DNA of 64,000 nt from Acorus gramineus (taxonomy: Eukaryota; Streptophyta; Magnoliopsida; Acorales; Acoraceae): contig CM060851.1 of NCBI GenBank assembly GCA_030737835.1, positions 2,198,615-2,262,614 of the forward strand, in the 5' to 3' direction. Shown in pieces: positions 1-11,700 of this stretch. Every line of letters starts with the position of its first letter. The first letter of the stretch is position 1. The position numbers and the translations under genes were made by a program. A model generated the notes under the pieces. The model was not told the origin of the DNA and made no database searches. It was given only the letters and a program-made list of their open reading frames with translations.

Positions 1-20
1 GACTTAAAACTAAAATTCCC
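1..20. mobile_element. Right end of a Mutator-type MITE cut by the window edge
   Basis: The first 20 bases match the right terminus of the elements at 42781-43239 and 45918-47167 (a 'gggactaaaa...attccc' type end). Only the end is visible, so the element's length and target duplication cannot be judged. Confidence 0.5.
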
Positions 21-477
21 ATATGAATAACAATAAAATTGATAAAAAAATTATCCCCTAAAATTAGAACAACTTATCCTAAAATCTTAACTCTTTTTAG
101 CCGTTTGTTAAATTTTTATTAATAGATTTTGTGTTCTTTGAACTTAATATGTACTCAATTTAAAAAATCACATCACACAATTTTGATTGCATTAGCTCTC
201 ATGTTAAATATATGAATATTCAATAATAAATTTAGGTACATTTCAGATACTGGTTTTCCAAAAATCTATCTCGCTTTTTTAAAGTGTTTTTTTTTTGGAA
301 GATTTTTAAAAAGTATAATGAATAAAATGTAAAAAAAATATGAAGAATGTTGTGTTGTCAAAAATTATTTGGATCAGTGTATAACAATTTCACCTTAGAA
401 TCTGCTCAAACACATATTCAAACAATAACTTTGGTATCAACTTATACATACACCCCCAAATTCACGTTTTTATCTGA

Positions 478-1025
478 GGGAAAAATCCATATATAACCTC
501 CAGTAAATTATCTGAAATCCATAAAACCCCTTGATTTTTCATAAAGTTCATATAACCCTTTGAAAACATATATGTAAATCAAAATTGTCCCCTGAGTTAA
601 ATTTTTGTTAATAGATTATGATTATTCTGTGAATATTATTTCCGGTTAACCTTAGCTAAAAACATAATATACCAAAAACTACCTACAATGTGTTAAAAAT
701 ACAAAAAATCCTATATAAATAACAATTTTATTCATACAGATGAGATCTTATAATCTATCTGGAATGGTAAAATTGTCATTTATATAAAGTTTTTCGCATT
801 TTTTAAAAATTGTAGGGGGTTTTAGGTATACTATGTTTTTAATCAGGGTTAATCAAATAGAATATTAACAGAATAATCATCATCTATCAACAAAAATTTA
901 ACTCAGGGGGTTATTTGGATTTACATAGATGTTTTGAGGGGTTATATACTTACATGGACTTTAGGAAAAGTTAGGGGGTTATATAGATTTCAGGAAGTTT
1001 ATAGGGGGTTATTTGTATTTTCCCC
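478..1025. mobile_element. MITE with long terminal inverted repeats
   Basis: The left arm (about 478-700) and right arm (about 800-1025) are inverted copies of each other for roughly 220 bases. They begin 'gggaaaaat' and end 'attttcccc', and both carry diverged 'ataaccccc' phrases and a shared 'gagttaaatttttgtt' block. There is no coding capacity. The long arms resemble Mutator-type non-autonomous elements, but I see no 8-9 bp target duplication at these borders, so the superfamily is inferred. Confidence 0.65.
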
Positions 1026-2524
1026 AATAATATAATATACTCAAATGCTATTATATATAGTTCATAAAATGTAATGTTCATCCAATATATACAGTTTTGG
1101 ATATTTTTATCAAGGCGCGAGCACATAATGTCACGTTTTTAATACAATAAAAATATAACCACGTGTCACTTGATTTTCTGTCTGAACTGTTCCATGTCGG
1201 TGGAAAATTAAAATTCCACGTCCCCATTATCAACTTTTATGCTTGATTATGACTTATTGGATGAGAAAGTAATTATAATAATTGAATGACCAGGATGAAG
1301 AGATAATATGCATACAAAACTGATTTAACTGTTATAATAATTAAACAATCTATTGTATTGGTTGTTATAAAAGATCAGTAAGAAGAAGAAACCATCTATG
1401 ATAAATTATATTTTCTTCTTATAAATAGCACAATATGTTTGATTTGTATTTAAAAAAATCCAATCAAATAAGAGATTTGTAGTAATTATTAATCGCAGAA
1501 ATACAAACTATAGCTAATTTAGCGGTTAATATTCACTCCTTTACTCTGTTAGGTTCACAAATAAATGATTTTTTTTTGTTTAGTTGTCATTTTTTTCTAT
1601 TTAGTTTTTTTTAATGCATATTGTGTTTATTTTATTGTAATTATAGTTTTGGATAAATAAATGAGAAAAAATATACCTAAGTTACTTTGATATAGTTGTC
1701 CAAGTTTATTCAACTTACCAAGATATGATTGTTATATTTTATCTATTTTTAATAAATATATAATTTTTTATACCCACAAAAAAAAATGTATAAAAAATTT
1801 ATAAAGGTTAAGCCGATTTTTTTTTTATGTTATATGGGATAACATGTGACTTAATTTAATTATTTCTTTATCCCAATATCAAACTAGGTCTAAACAAACA
1901 ATGATTTAAAGGACACATGTATAGTCAACTGTTGATTTTTTTGAAGGGACAATGGGTGTGTTTGTGAGGTTCTGAAGATTTAATTAGGATTTCATTTGTA
2001 GTAAATTTGAGGTGACACCACCATTTAAGGACAATATCTAGTGGCGTTTGGTTGATGGAATAAGGTCACAGAATATTATAAAGCATATGATTTTGAATAT
2101 ACAACGAATGTGATAAAATTGAATGGATCAAATTGAATAGTTCTTTGAACTCGTAATATTTCAATAAAATTCTCAATTTGAGATTGTACCAATACTAAGT
2201 ATATTTTGATGACAAAAGTTGTTAACGTGCAATATAAAATTTTAGACATGTTACATGTAATCTTTATATGTAGTCATGCAGACAATTCTAGATACAATTC
2301 ATATATATTTTCATAAGCATCCAATAGGTCATTAATATTTTTTACATTTGTTAAAAAAAAATCAATTCAATTTGAAATATAACGATATAAGTTTTTCTAT
2401 CGAAGCATACACATCATTAGATAAATTTTACTATTTAAAAAAAAAGTAAAACATGTACAGATTGTTGAGGGACTGATCGCGTGGCTCTGCCTAACATTAC
2501 TCATGAAACAAATGTTTTCATTAC
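1026..2524. other. AT-rich intergenic stretch
   Basis: No reading frame with gene-like composition and no RNA gene is visible. The stretch holds homopolymer A and T runs and ordinary AT-rich sequence up to the solo LTR. Confidence 0.5.
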
Positions 2525-3045
2525 TGTTGGGAAGGTCATCACGGAAGCCACCAACAAACACGAGATCGAATACAAGAACGAAACATCACATCACGAGAAG
2601 AAGACAAGATATACGTGGTTCGGCCTAGGCCTACATCCACGGGGCAAAAACAAAGAATCCACTTTGATAGTTGAGATACATTAAGAGACTCACAAACTCT
2701 CTCATGGAGTTACCCTCTCTTAGAACCCTCTCAACCTTCCCTTAGGATCTCTACATTGTATACATTGCCTTGTCTTGCCATGAAACCTTAGAAGATATTT
2801 ATAGAGATAAATAACTTCATTCCCAAGTAATCTCCCAATTAACAAACAAATATTGTTTCCATTAATTAGGAGATATTCACTCTCCTAATTAACAAACAAA
2901 TATTGTTTCCTATTTTAGGAGATTCACTTTAAATATTAATTAAGATCAAATCTTAAATAACATTCTACTTATTAGGTGCCCAACCTAATATGGTTTAATC
3001 ATGGCCATCCGATGTGATACATCGGATCGAGACATAATTCCAACA
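2525..3045 (-). mobile_element. Solo LTR of a Ty1/copia-type retrotransposon
   Basis: The 521-bp block has LTR termini 'tgttggg' and 'ccaaca' and is flanked by the direct duplication 'attac' (2520-2524 and 3046-3050). Read on the minus strand it begins TGTTGGAATTATG, has a TATA-like 'CTCTATAAATATC' near its middle, and ends in a segment with 'CCACGTATATCTTG', a phrase typical of copia LTR 3' ends. No primer-binding site, polypurine tract, gag or pol lies beside it, and the target duplication is intact. This is what unequal or intra-element LTR recombination leaves. It also contains a tandem duplication of about 48 bp (around 2826-2930). The 67-codon open frame at 2481-2684 runs across its border and is not a gene. 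Confidence 0.9.
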
Positions 3046-3050
3046 ATTAC

Positions 3051-4219
3051 ATGAATCAAATGTTCTCATCACATGAATCAAGTAATCTGAATCATTTTAG
3101 ATTTAGTAAAGACAATTTGACTGTCTGGATATCAAATCCACAATTCAAATGGTTGATAACAAAATTTGTAACAACAAAATCTTTTGATCAAGTCCCCTAA
3201 ATAAATTAAACCGGTTCTCAATTCAATTCAATTAGGTTTAGAACATGCGTTACACAAATTCATTTCATAATTATTGGATTGGTCTCAAACAACCAAACCA
3301 CATAATCATTGACAACTTAAGTTTTTTTTTTTTTTCCCCTAAAACAATCTGATATGTGGAACTTCAACTCTAACTCTTAAACAAAAGGAGAAAAAAAACT
3401 AATAAATAATCCTTTTAAATTATGGATTGATTGGTTTTGATTTGCTGGAGTGGTTCTGTCTAAAACACCAGAACATAATTATGTTCCATATACAATTGCT
3501 TTCAACCAAACTTTAGGTTAGATGTGGCTTTCTTACCAACCATGTCACATATAAACCTGTTTTATATTGGCCGCTCAACTGATCTTATGGACTTGAACAT
3601 GTAGTCCATGCATATTAATCTATTGCCCCCGTTTATACACTTCATTCAATATTCAGACGCCATAGAATAGTCATCCAAAGACAGAGATATATATAAAGGA
3701 AATTTAGATGACTTTTCTGTGTGAGTGATATTCCATTATTTGTTTAAATAAATTCTTTTTTTTCTTTCTTTCTCCGTGTTTGTCTCGTAACATATTGTAT
3801 ATTAGATGGATGAATAACAATATATTATACATGTTTTTTTTAGGTCTAACTATAATTTGTGAAGACATGACTATTAAATTTTATCAATCATAAATAAACA
3901 TGTTTTTTTAATTAAGTCTATTCTTTGTTTGTCAGCATAACTTATATTTGTTAATGTGAGGTATATATGTTAAGGAATGGGATTAGCTTGTCTCATATGT
4001 CAAAGAAAGCTAAAAACAATCTTTTAGTTGAAATAGTGAAAAAAATTCCTTAAAAAAAAAAGTAAGAATTTTTCTTCAACAATCTAGTAAAATTAAGCTC
4101 TCGTTATATGTTGAACTATAGAAGAAAATTCATTGTTAAACTCATTTTTGTTGTGACTTAGTAGATGTAAATTCGGATTCAATCCGGCCAGGTACCAATG
4201 TACCATTAATACCATTAGT
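3051..4219. other. AT-rich intergenic stretch
   Basis: I see no gene, RNA or clear transposon. The start resembles the sequence just left of the solo LTR ('atgaa.caaatgtt.tcat'), so the LTR landed in a short local repeat. Confidence 0.45.
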
Positions 4220-4282
4220 ATCGAACTGCACAGTTTATGAATCAAACTATACAGCTTATAAATCGAACTGTACAATCAATTT
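4220..4282 (+). repeat. Three tandem 21-bp units ('atc[ga]aactg.ac' type)
   Basis: Three diverged 21-base units follow one another (4220-4240, 4241-4261, 4262-4282), each starting 'atcgaactg' or 'atcaaacta'. They sit inside an imperfect inverted repeat: 'attcggattcaatcc' near 4170 against 'ctgaatctgaact' near 4308. Related units recur at 17510-17735, so this is probably the core of a dispersed short element. Confidence 0.6.
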
Positions 4283-5221
4283 ATTGATACTGATGATACT
4301 CAAACCTGACTGAATCTGAACTCGGTAGATGTCCACTTCCAACAATCCTACTTTCCTACTCTCACCCATAACTCCCCACTTTTCAACATCTCATACTCTT
4401 CAACCCCTCTTCCCCGTTGAGAAGTTTATAAATAGTGATACTTGCAATCTAACATAACACAACAATTGCTAATAAGAAGTCATTATATATTTTGTTTATG
4501 CAATTTATTTTATTTTTGTTAAGTGTTATTTTGCTCCACAACAATTTTCACATAGTTTCAAATTTTTGTAAATCTAACCTAGAAATATGACGGGGACAAT
4601 TATTCTTGCAGAACTATAGTTTTGAACATATTTTAAATTCTTTTAAGCATGTAATTCTCAAATGAATTATATATTTTTATATAAAAAAAATGAAGTACAC
4701 AAAAAAATGAGTTGAATGCTACGCTTAGTTTTTTTACTGTTCCAAACGAACAATGTTTGTTATTAAAAAAAAAAATCATATAACTCACACTTTTACTCTA
4801 ATGAATTGAATGATATCATTTATAGAAAATGTAAAAAAATTAACAAGATATATATACTTTGTTACAGTGAGTGGAGGGGGCTAATGAGATATATGGGTGT
4901 ATAGAGTATAAAATAGCTCTTACCAATTTCACCTTTATTGAAATGGTTCACCACATTAACGACCCCGATAGTCCCACAAAAAAAAAAGGGTATCGTTACA
5001 CTAAGTCATTTTAAAATTTTTTTCTTATACTTACTAAAAATGATTCATTTAACTTAAAATCGAGCAATATACTTTTTTTTTTATTATCAAAACATGAATT
5101 ATTAGATAATGTTTAATATTTGAAAAAAAAAAAACACGTTTGATTTACATTTTGGACGGTAAAAAAGAAAAAAAAATGAACTTTAACATTTTCCAAAAAT
5201 ACTCTCATCCCCAGTTTCCCA
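4283..5221. other. AT-rich intergenic stretch upstream of PPR-A
   Basis: There are homopolymer runs and AT-rich sequence, with no recognisable gene. The distal promoter of PPR-A may lie here, but nothing specific can be pointed to. Confidence 0.4.
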
Positions 5222-5230
5222 ATTCAGGAT

Positions 5231-5506
5231 GGGATTTTTATTTTTAAGTCCCCATAAATCATAAGATTTAGTGATCGGTCCTTCAATTCTTCATATTTTG
5301 GTTTTAGTCCCTAGATTTAAAGGATATGTTCCTTTTTAGTCCCTAGGAGGGACCTATCCCTAAATTATTTGGTTTTGTTTTTAATCCTTCATAGGGACTA
5401 AAAAGGAACATATCCTTTAAATCTAAGGATTAAAATCAAAATATAAAGAAATGAGAGATCGATCCCTAAATAGGTATGTTTACATGAACTAAAAACTAAA
5501 AAATCC
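5231..5506. mobile_element. Mutator-type MITE upstream of PPR-A
   Basis: This is a 276-bp near-perfect hairpin element. The left arm starts 'gggatttttatttttaagtc' and the right arm is its inverse, ending 'aaaaaatcc'. The 9-bp flanks are 'attcaggat' (5222-5230) and 'attcagaat' (5507-5515), which differ at one position and fit a 9-bp Mutator target duplication. It belongs to the same family as 42781-43239 and 45918-47167. It ends about 260 bp before the PPR-A start codon, so it lies in the promoter or leader. Confidence 0.8.
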
Positions 5507-5731
5507 ATTCAGAATTTGTACTCACTTTTAATAATAAATGTGCAATAGCAAGATTTACTTTTTTCTTAAAAAAAAGAAAAAAAAAAAACTTTCCAAAAAT
5601 ACAAACCAAAGAGGTTCCAAAACGGAAACAGAAGTCTACTGAGTTTGAGTGAGCCCTGCATTGACAACCGAGCGAGGGCATCAGCACCATCACCACCGTG
5701 AATGCACAAACATTCATTGACACCTAAAAAG

Positions 5732-5756
5732 CTCTCTCTCTCTCTCTCTCTCTCTC
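5732..5756 (+). repeat. (CT)n microsatellite in the PPR-A leader
   Basis: About 12 CT units end ten bases before the PPR-A ATG. CT/GA runs are common in plant 5' leaders and core promoters. No such repeat exists in the PPR-B or PPR-C leaders. Confidence 0.85.
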
Positions 5757-5766
5757 AATCTCTATA

Positions 5767-7512
5767 ATGGGTGGGATGAGAATCTCTCCTTCCATCAGAA
5801 ACACCACCGCGAAGAAATGCCCACCACATGAACCCGACGATCTCGATAAGCTGTCGAGCACGTTCAAGCGATTGATCCTCTCTTCACCACCACCGCCCAT
5901 GCGTGTTTTCAACGGGATTTTGAGGGACGCACTGAAACTCAAACAACACTCCACCGTCCTCTCCATGTTCCGTCATTTGGATTCCGCGGGTATCTCTCCC
6001 GATCTCTTAACCCACAACATCCTCATCAATTCCCTCTGCAAACTCAATCGGGCCGATCTCGGTTTCTCCCTTCTCTGCAGCATCTTCAAGCGCGGCTATG
6101 AACCTGATGTTTTCACTTTCAACACTCTCATCAAGGGCTTCTGCTCCACCAACAAGATTGGAGTCGCGATTGAGCTGTTCGTCGATATGTCTAAGAAGGG
6201 TTACTCTGCCGATGCAGTCACTTATGGGACGCTCATTGACGGACTCTGCAAGGCGGGCGACACCGGAACGGCTCTTCGCTTGCTCAGACGGATGAACGAG
6301 AGAGGGGTTAGGCCTTGTTTAGAGGCATACAGTGCAATGATCAACGGTCTATGCAAGGTAGGATCAACGGAGGATGCTCTCAAACTCTTCAGAGAAATGG
6401 TTGATGATGGGGTCCAGCCGGATGTAATCACATACAGCTCATTGATGAAAGGTCTCTATGATTCAGGCATGTGGAATGAAGCAAAGGAGTTGTTTGATGG
6501 TATGGTTTGTCAGGGAATCTTGCCAAATGTGGTTACCTTCAACATTCAAATAGGTGCTCTCTCCAGGGAAGGGAAGGTAGAAGATGCCCATGTCTTATTA
6601 GACACCATGATTCAAAGAGGGTTGGATCCTGATGTCATTATTTACGCCACGTTCATGGATGGTTACTGTTTGCAAAGCAGAGTGAAAGATGCGATGAAGG
6701 TATTTGACTTCATGGTAGCCACGGGTCGAAATCCTGGTACAATCACATACAACATACTGATTAATGGGTACTGCAGAGCAAAGCGGATGGATGAGGCTTT
6801 GAGATTGCTCATGAAAATGCAATGTGAAGGAGTGAAACCTGATGTTTTCACTTATAACACTCTAATTGATGGACTGTTTCGTGTGGGAGGAGTCATGGCG
6901 GCAAAACAACTCTTCAATGAAATGCAATCTCAAGGTATAAGGCTGGATATCATCACTTATAATACACTACTGAATGGTCTTTGCAAACATGGATGTCTTG
7001 AAGAGGCAATCAAATGGCTTCGGATCATACAAAATGAAGGGGTTAAGATCAATAATCAGACATTTGGCATTCTCATCAATGGGTTGTGCACAACAAGTCA
7101 ATTAGAGACGGCTTTGGATATATTCAATGACGCAATGGCAAAAGGGTTGACTCCTGGTGTTGTTACATATACTACGATCATAAAAGGCCTTTGTCAAGCT
7201 GGTCATGTAATGAAAGCCAACGAGATGCTCATGAGAATGGAAAAGGAAAAATGTCCTCCAAACAGTGTGACATTCAACATCATGCTTCGAGGTCTTCTTA
7301 AGAAAAAAGAATCCCTCAAAGCAGTACAACTTGCCATTGAAATGAGAGAGAGAGGGTTTTCAGCGGATAATAGTACTCTTGAAATGTTTTTCCACATGCT
7401 TGAAAATGATGAGAATGGTCCTGAATATATTAAAATGCTTCCTGATTTTGCACCAAAGGATGATGGAAAACGACTACTAAGAGGCAGCCAAATAGGTATC
7501 AATCTATTGTAA
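5767..7512 (+). CDS. P-class PPR protein, Rf-like (PPR-A)
   Basis: This is an intronless 581-residue pentatricopeptide-repeat protein. Fourteen uninterrupted 35-residue P-type repeats span residues 45-534 with the usual 'TYNTLI.GLCK.G...A..L...M...G..PD' pattern, followed by a 47-residue tail. There is no DYW, E or SMR domain, so it is a sequence-specific RNA-binding protein rather than an editing enzyme. The repeat sequence and tandem paralogues place it in the Restorer-of-fertility-like (RFL) clade, whose known members act on mitochondrial transcripts. The first ATG of the open frame is used. The first 40 residues are only mildly basic and differ from PPR-C, and homology to it starts near residue 32 ('TFKRL'), so targeting is less obvious. 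Using residues 5 and 35 of each repeat, the specificity pairs in order are ND, ND, ND, GC, SD, SN, ND, AG, ND, ND, NN, GG, TN, ND. The family call is firm; the RNA target is unknown. Confidence 0.93.
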   Translation: MGGMRISPSIRNTTAKKCPPHEPDDLDKLSSTFKRLILSSPPPPMRVFNGILRDALKLKQHSTVLSMFRHLDSAGISPDLLTHNILINSLCKLNRADLGFSLLCSIFKRGYEPDVFTFNTLIKGFCSTNKIGVAIELFVDMSKKGYSADAVTYGTLIDGLCKAGDTGTALRLLRRMNERGVRPCLEAYSAMINGLCKVGSTEDALKLFREMVDDGVQPDVITYSSLMKGLYDSGMWNEAKELFDGMVCQGILPNVVTFNIQIGALSREGKVEDAHVLLDTMIQRGLDPDVIIYATFMDGYCLQSRVKDAMKVFDFMVATGRNPGTITYNILINGYCRAKRMDEALRLLMKMQCEGVKPDVFTYNTLIDGLFRVGGVMAAKQLFNEMQSQGIRLDIITYNTLLNGLCKHGCLEEAIKWLRIIQNEGVKINNQTFGILINGLCTTSQLETALDIFNDAMAKGLTPGVVTYTTIIKGLCQAGHVMKANEMLMRMEKEKCPPNSVTFNIMLRGLLKKKESLKAVQLAIEMRERGFSADNSTLEMFFHMLENDENGPEYIKMLPDFAPKDDGKRLLRGSQIGINLL

Positions 7513-10500
7513 AATTTGTTGTAGTGCATCATCTAATTTTTGTGGATTTACTTTTGTTGTAGTGTCAAATAATATTATACTTGATTTGTCAATTACTCCG
7601 AATATCATGTGACATTTAATCACTGTTTGTGGATTATTTGAAAACTGAGAAATTGAAGGTAGTATAAAGCAAGTATATGCTTGAAGGGTTGCCTTTTTGT
7701 AATTTTTTATGTAAATCTTTCCTGAATGTTGGATAGACCAATGAACCTTAGAATTTTATGTTTGTTTAGAGGTGTATAATTTTGCATGTGCTGTAATTCT
7801 TGGAGTGAGCGGTAATTTGATATCAAATTTCATTCACCACCCGAAGTAAAGTTTGAGGATGTATTCAATGCTTCTATTGGGATCAAAAGCTTGAAGGGTT
7901 GAACCAGCTCCAGCTCTTGTTAAATGCTGCACTTGTCTTTCAAGATTGCCATGCTGCCACTGTGAAATCTACTCTATAAAGTTTTCTTTCCTAATCATAA
8001 TTTGACTGGTGAAAAAGATCTGATGATCATCTCAAAGGAGGTATAGTCTTAGCTTTGATTTGATGAACCCACCGAGCACTATTGTCTGATATTTAAATGG
8101 AAAGTATTTCCTATTGATCATGTAATCATCCCTAGGATAAAAAGAGCACTTGCATTATTCAAAAAAGGGTTCAACTGTTTGTCTATGTTAATCCTTTTTT
8201 GAGTCCACCAAATCACACGCTACCACCAACTTTGTTCTTGATCTGGTAAGTTTGTTAAATCAAACTGATTTAGTAGTTTTTATTGACTCACCTATCCTCT
8301 CTGTGTATCACACACGCATGATGAACTTCCATCATCAGGTGTGAAAAGCTTGTCTGAGTGTTGTTCAAAAAATTTGGGCATCCAAATCATCTGACTCAAG
8401 AAAGAAATCTCACACCCTCTTGTACATAAGCACTCACTATAACCGTTTCATTCATTACAGTAGGGGGAATGTAATGTTGTCTGGTTCAAAACCAGTTTAT
8501 TCAGAGCACATAGAACAAAGGACTGGTTTCAGAAAATGCTTTGATCCCCCCAACGCAGAAATTCACATTCGCAGAACATTGTAGCCCAGCATATGATCAC
8601 AACTGACCAATATTTGAGCCTCCGATGGATATTGAGCTTGGTCTTCTTAATGGATATGTAACTACAAGATATTTCATTACTGACAATCATAGGTTAAGCT
8701 TTCTGGAATGAATTTTCATGGGTGGTCTCTTTCTAATTTTCCTGATCTATTAGACACCATGGATCTAATCTATATGATCTATATGTCAGAGTTCTTGGGT
8801 CCAAAGGTGGTGGTATGTAAATGGTGGGTTTAGATTTTGAATTCAAGGTGTGTGATGTTTTACTACATAGTACATACATAATTTCATATCAATTGATTTG
8901 GAACAATAGATGCATGGTGAAGCTCTTTGATCCATGGTTGCTTTAGGCCAAAGGCACGATGCCTTCTCCTACAACATAAATCGATTGTAAAAATGTTTGT
9001 TGCATTGTATGTAGGATTATAAATATAAAAAATAAAATTGAATGTCTTTATGGTACAGAGTTTTCGTAGCCATTCCATGTTGAGTAACCTCAGTTCACCA
9101 TATGATACAACTACAGAGAGAGTAATGAACACTAGAACTCAAATAATGCCCCAATTTTATTTCAGAACTTGCCATTTAAACCCCTCTAAGCCTTGTCCAA
9201 CCCGTAAAAACCTAACTTCAAATTATCTCCCATCCATTCAGCCAAATGATGAATTCTAATTGGGGAATCTCGTAAATTTGTCAGTTCATTCAGTTCACCA
9301 TATTATGATGGCTTCATTCAATTGATGGAATCATTTTTGTGTCAGACACCTGGAATACTTGGTTTTGGAATGGACATCTCATCTGGCCTTTAACTATAGT
9401 TATTGCATTTGTGAGAAATGGAAGTTCTAATGCATGAGTATATGTACTGACCAGTATCCACTATAAGGTATTGGTCTTTGCAATCCCCTTTTAATCCTGG
9501 TTTATATGTGATTCTGAAAGTTATTTTGAGTTGCTATATCGATTTTCCTGCTGTAATATCTTTAACTCTCCTTTTTCTCTGTCTATATTCCTATTTTCAC
9601 TCACATGTTATTCTTTCATATTTTTCTGCTATTTTGATGTTTTTGTTTATCACTAACTTGTTTTGACTTTTTTATATCTTTTAGTTTCAATTTTGGATAA
9701 ACAGACAACACGGTCTCAAGAGACACCTACTGATTGGGATCCTCAGCAAGGGAAGTCTCCAGGGGAAGGTTGATGCTGTCACAACCTTATACAACCTCTC
9801 TATATATGCAATGGTGATGATCCCTCTTCAATCCTCTCCATCATAGCTATTTCGGACCACCCTCCAATCCCCGTAATGCAGAAATTCGTATTCACAGCAC
9901 ATTGTAGCCTGGCATATGATTCCACAACTGACCAGCATCTGAGCCTCTGACGTATGTTGAGCTTGATCTTCTTAATGGGTATGTATCTAGAGATATTTTA
10001 TTTTGTTGGAAAGTTTATACTATCTCATTCTTCCAGATGAGTTACTTTTGTACCTTGGTATGTGTCTCTTTTCTAGAATGTTGGATATGTCAATCAACCT
10101 TAATATCCTATATTAGTTTAGAGTTGTGTCCAAGCCTCTGAATGTTGTATGTGTCATTGTTTCTGGAGTTAGCAATAAATTGATATCAGATTTCATTACT
10201 GACAATCATAGGTTCAGCTTTCTGGAATGAATTTTCATGGATGGTCTCTCCTCATAGTACTTTGAACAAATTTATTGAATCACAATGCATGTCGAATAAC
10301 ATTTGTGTAAATTTTCATGTGTTCTGTCATAATTCAGAAATAACTGAGGCCAGTGAGTTGTTCATGAAAATGGAAGGGGAGTTCCAAATGACTGCACTTT
10401 TAATATCGTGGTCCATGGTCTTCTTGATGAGGAGATTTCCTCAAGGCTGTACAGTTTGCCATTGAAATGGGAAAGCGGGAGCTATTACCAGATAATGATG

Positions 10501-11700
10501 CAGTCATGTTAGTCGATGTGCTTAAAAAATGGTGTTAATCGTACTGACCATATCAAAATGCTTCTTGAGTTTGAACTAAAGAACACGGTAAAATGATAGG
10601 TAAGTATCTGAATGAGTTTTCAATGGATTGTAAAATTAGTTGCAATGGATATATACTCTACACTTCATGATCTGTATGAATTCACTTTGAATTGATTGTA
10701 AAATGAAGCTTTGTTGATTAATCTTGAAAGTGCTATTTGGTGTATTGGTAGAGTATCTGATCCTCCTCTGCATTGAGATATGATGTTTATTGATCATGAT
10801 TTGGTAAGTCTATGTTACACCAACTTAATTTGGTAGTTTTTATTGCCTCTCCTTTCTTGGAATTGTATCCACATGACAAACTTCCATTGTCAGGTGTGAA
10901 AAACATTTCTGAAGAGTGTTAAAAAGAAAACTGGGCATCAAAATCATCTGATTCAAGAAAGAAAACTCACACCCTCTTGTACATAAACACCCACCACAAG
11001 TGAAATTCTCTTTTTCATTTGTTGATTTGTATGTTTGTTCGTTCATTCATTCATCAATTCATCTATATGTAGATTATCATCTCAAATTATATTTTATTTC
11101 AATTTTTATGTAATTCTACTCCTGTTATGAACCAAAATCCAGTGAGATGTGTCATTCCTGATAGAGTGCCTGTAAATTGAGGCCACTGAATTTCTCCATC
11201 AATCTTTTCATTCACTCTGCACTGCAGTTCAAAGGTTCAAATATGCATTAATTTTTTTTTTTCCTTTTCTTTTCTTCTTTTCTCTCTTGGTTTTGGATTG
11301 CAATCTTTTGATACTGGTGAGACTGAAAAGCATGACTTCAAAACCATCACATGCATGTAGAATATACCCGGTTAGAAGAGTACATATTCCATGAGAAAAA
11401 AAAAAGTTGTGTGTTCAATTCATTATAGATACTCCATTTTTTTGTGAAAATATATATTTAATTATATAAAAACACACCTTCAAAAGAAATAAATTCGAAA
11501 CACGTTGGGTTGCAAATAAAAGTAACTCGATTATTGTCTCTACCATTTTCCAATCAGATGACTAAAAGATTCAACTTAGGAAAACCAAATTTATTCATGT
11601 AAAATTAGGCAGAAAAGCAATTCTAATGGATAGTTTCTGGTCATTCAACTTAGTAGAGTGGTCAAAAAGATTTATTTATTACTTCTTTTAAGCCCTCTCG
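7513..11700 (+). repeat. Duplicated 3' flank of the PPR cluster, copy A
   Basis: The sequence after PPR-A matches the sequence after PPR-B (14888-17430) in the same order. Matching blocks include 7513-7620 with 14888-15000, 8340-8720 with 15340-15910, 8880-9300 with 16430-16850, and 11230-11660 with 17050-17430. A further internal copy of the 8340-8720 type block lies at 9870-10230. Part of the set also occurs at 57840-59840. The flank holds no intact gene; it contains a PPR C-terminal remnant at 10340-10609. The alignment was judged by eye, so block borders are approximate. Confidence 0.75.
10340..10609 (+). pseudogene. Decayed PPR C-terminal fragment, copy A
   Basis: Across two reading frames the stretch reads like the last two repeats of an RFL gene: an 'EASELFMKMEGEF' segment aligns with 'EANEMLMRMEKEK' of PPR-A, then 'FNIVVHGLL'-like and 'FAIEMG'-like pieces, and finally a 'HIKMLLEF'-like piece matching the PPR tail. 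Frameshifts and stops break it. It lies 2.8 kb downstream of PPR-A, and its counterpart sits at 16017-16262 behind PPR-B. It looks like the end of an older PPR gene carried along in the duplicated unit. Confidence 0.6.

Noticed and set aside
2481..2684. 67-codon frame near the solo LTR
   Set aside because: It starts at a GTG, crosses the LTR border at 2525 and consists mostly of LTR sequence.
7102..7329. Antisense open frames over the PPR genes, recurring at the same place in each paralogue (also 14501-14728 and 19812-20084)
   Set aside because: They recur because the sense sequence is conserved between paralogues. The peptides are complements of PPR repeats.
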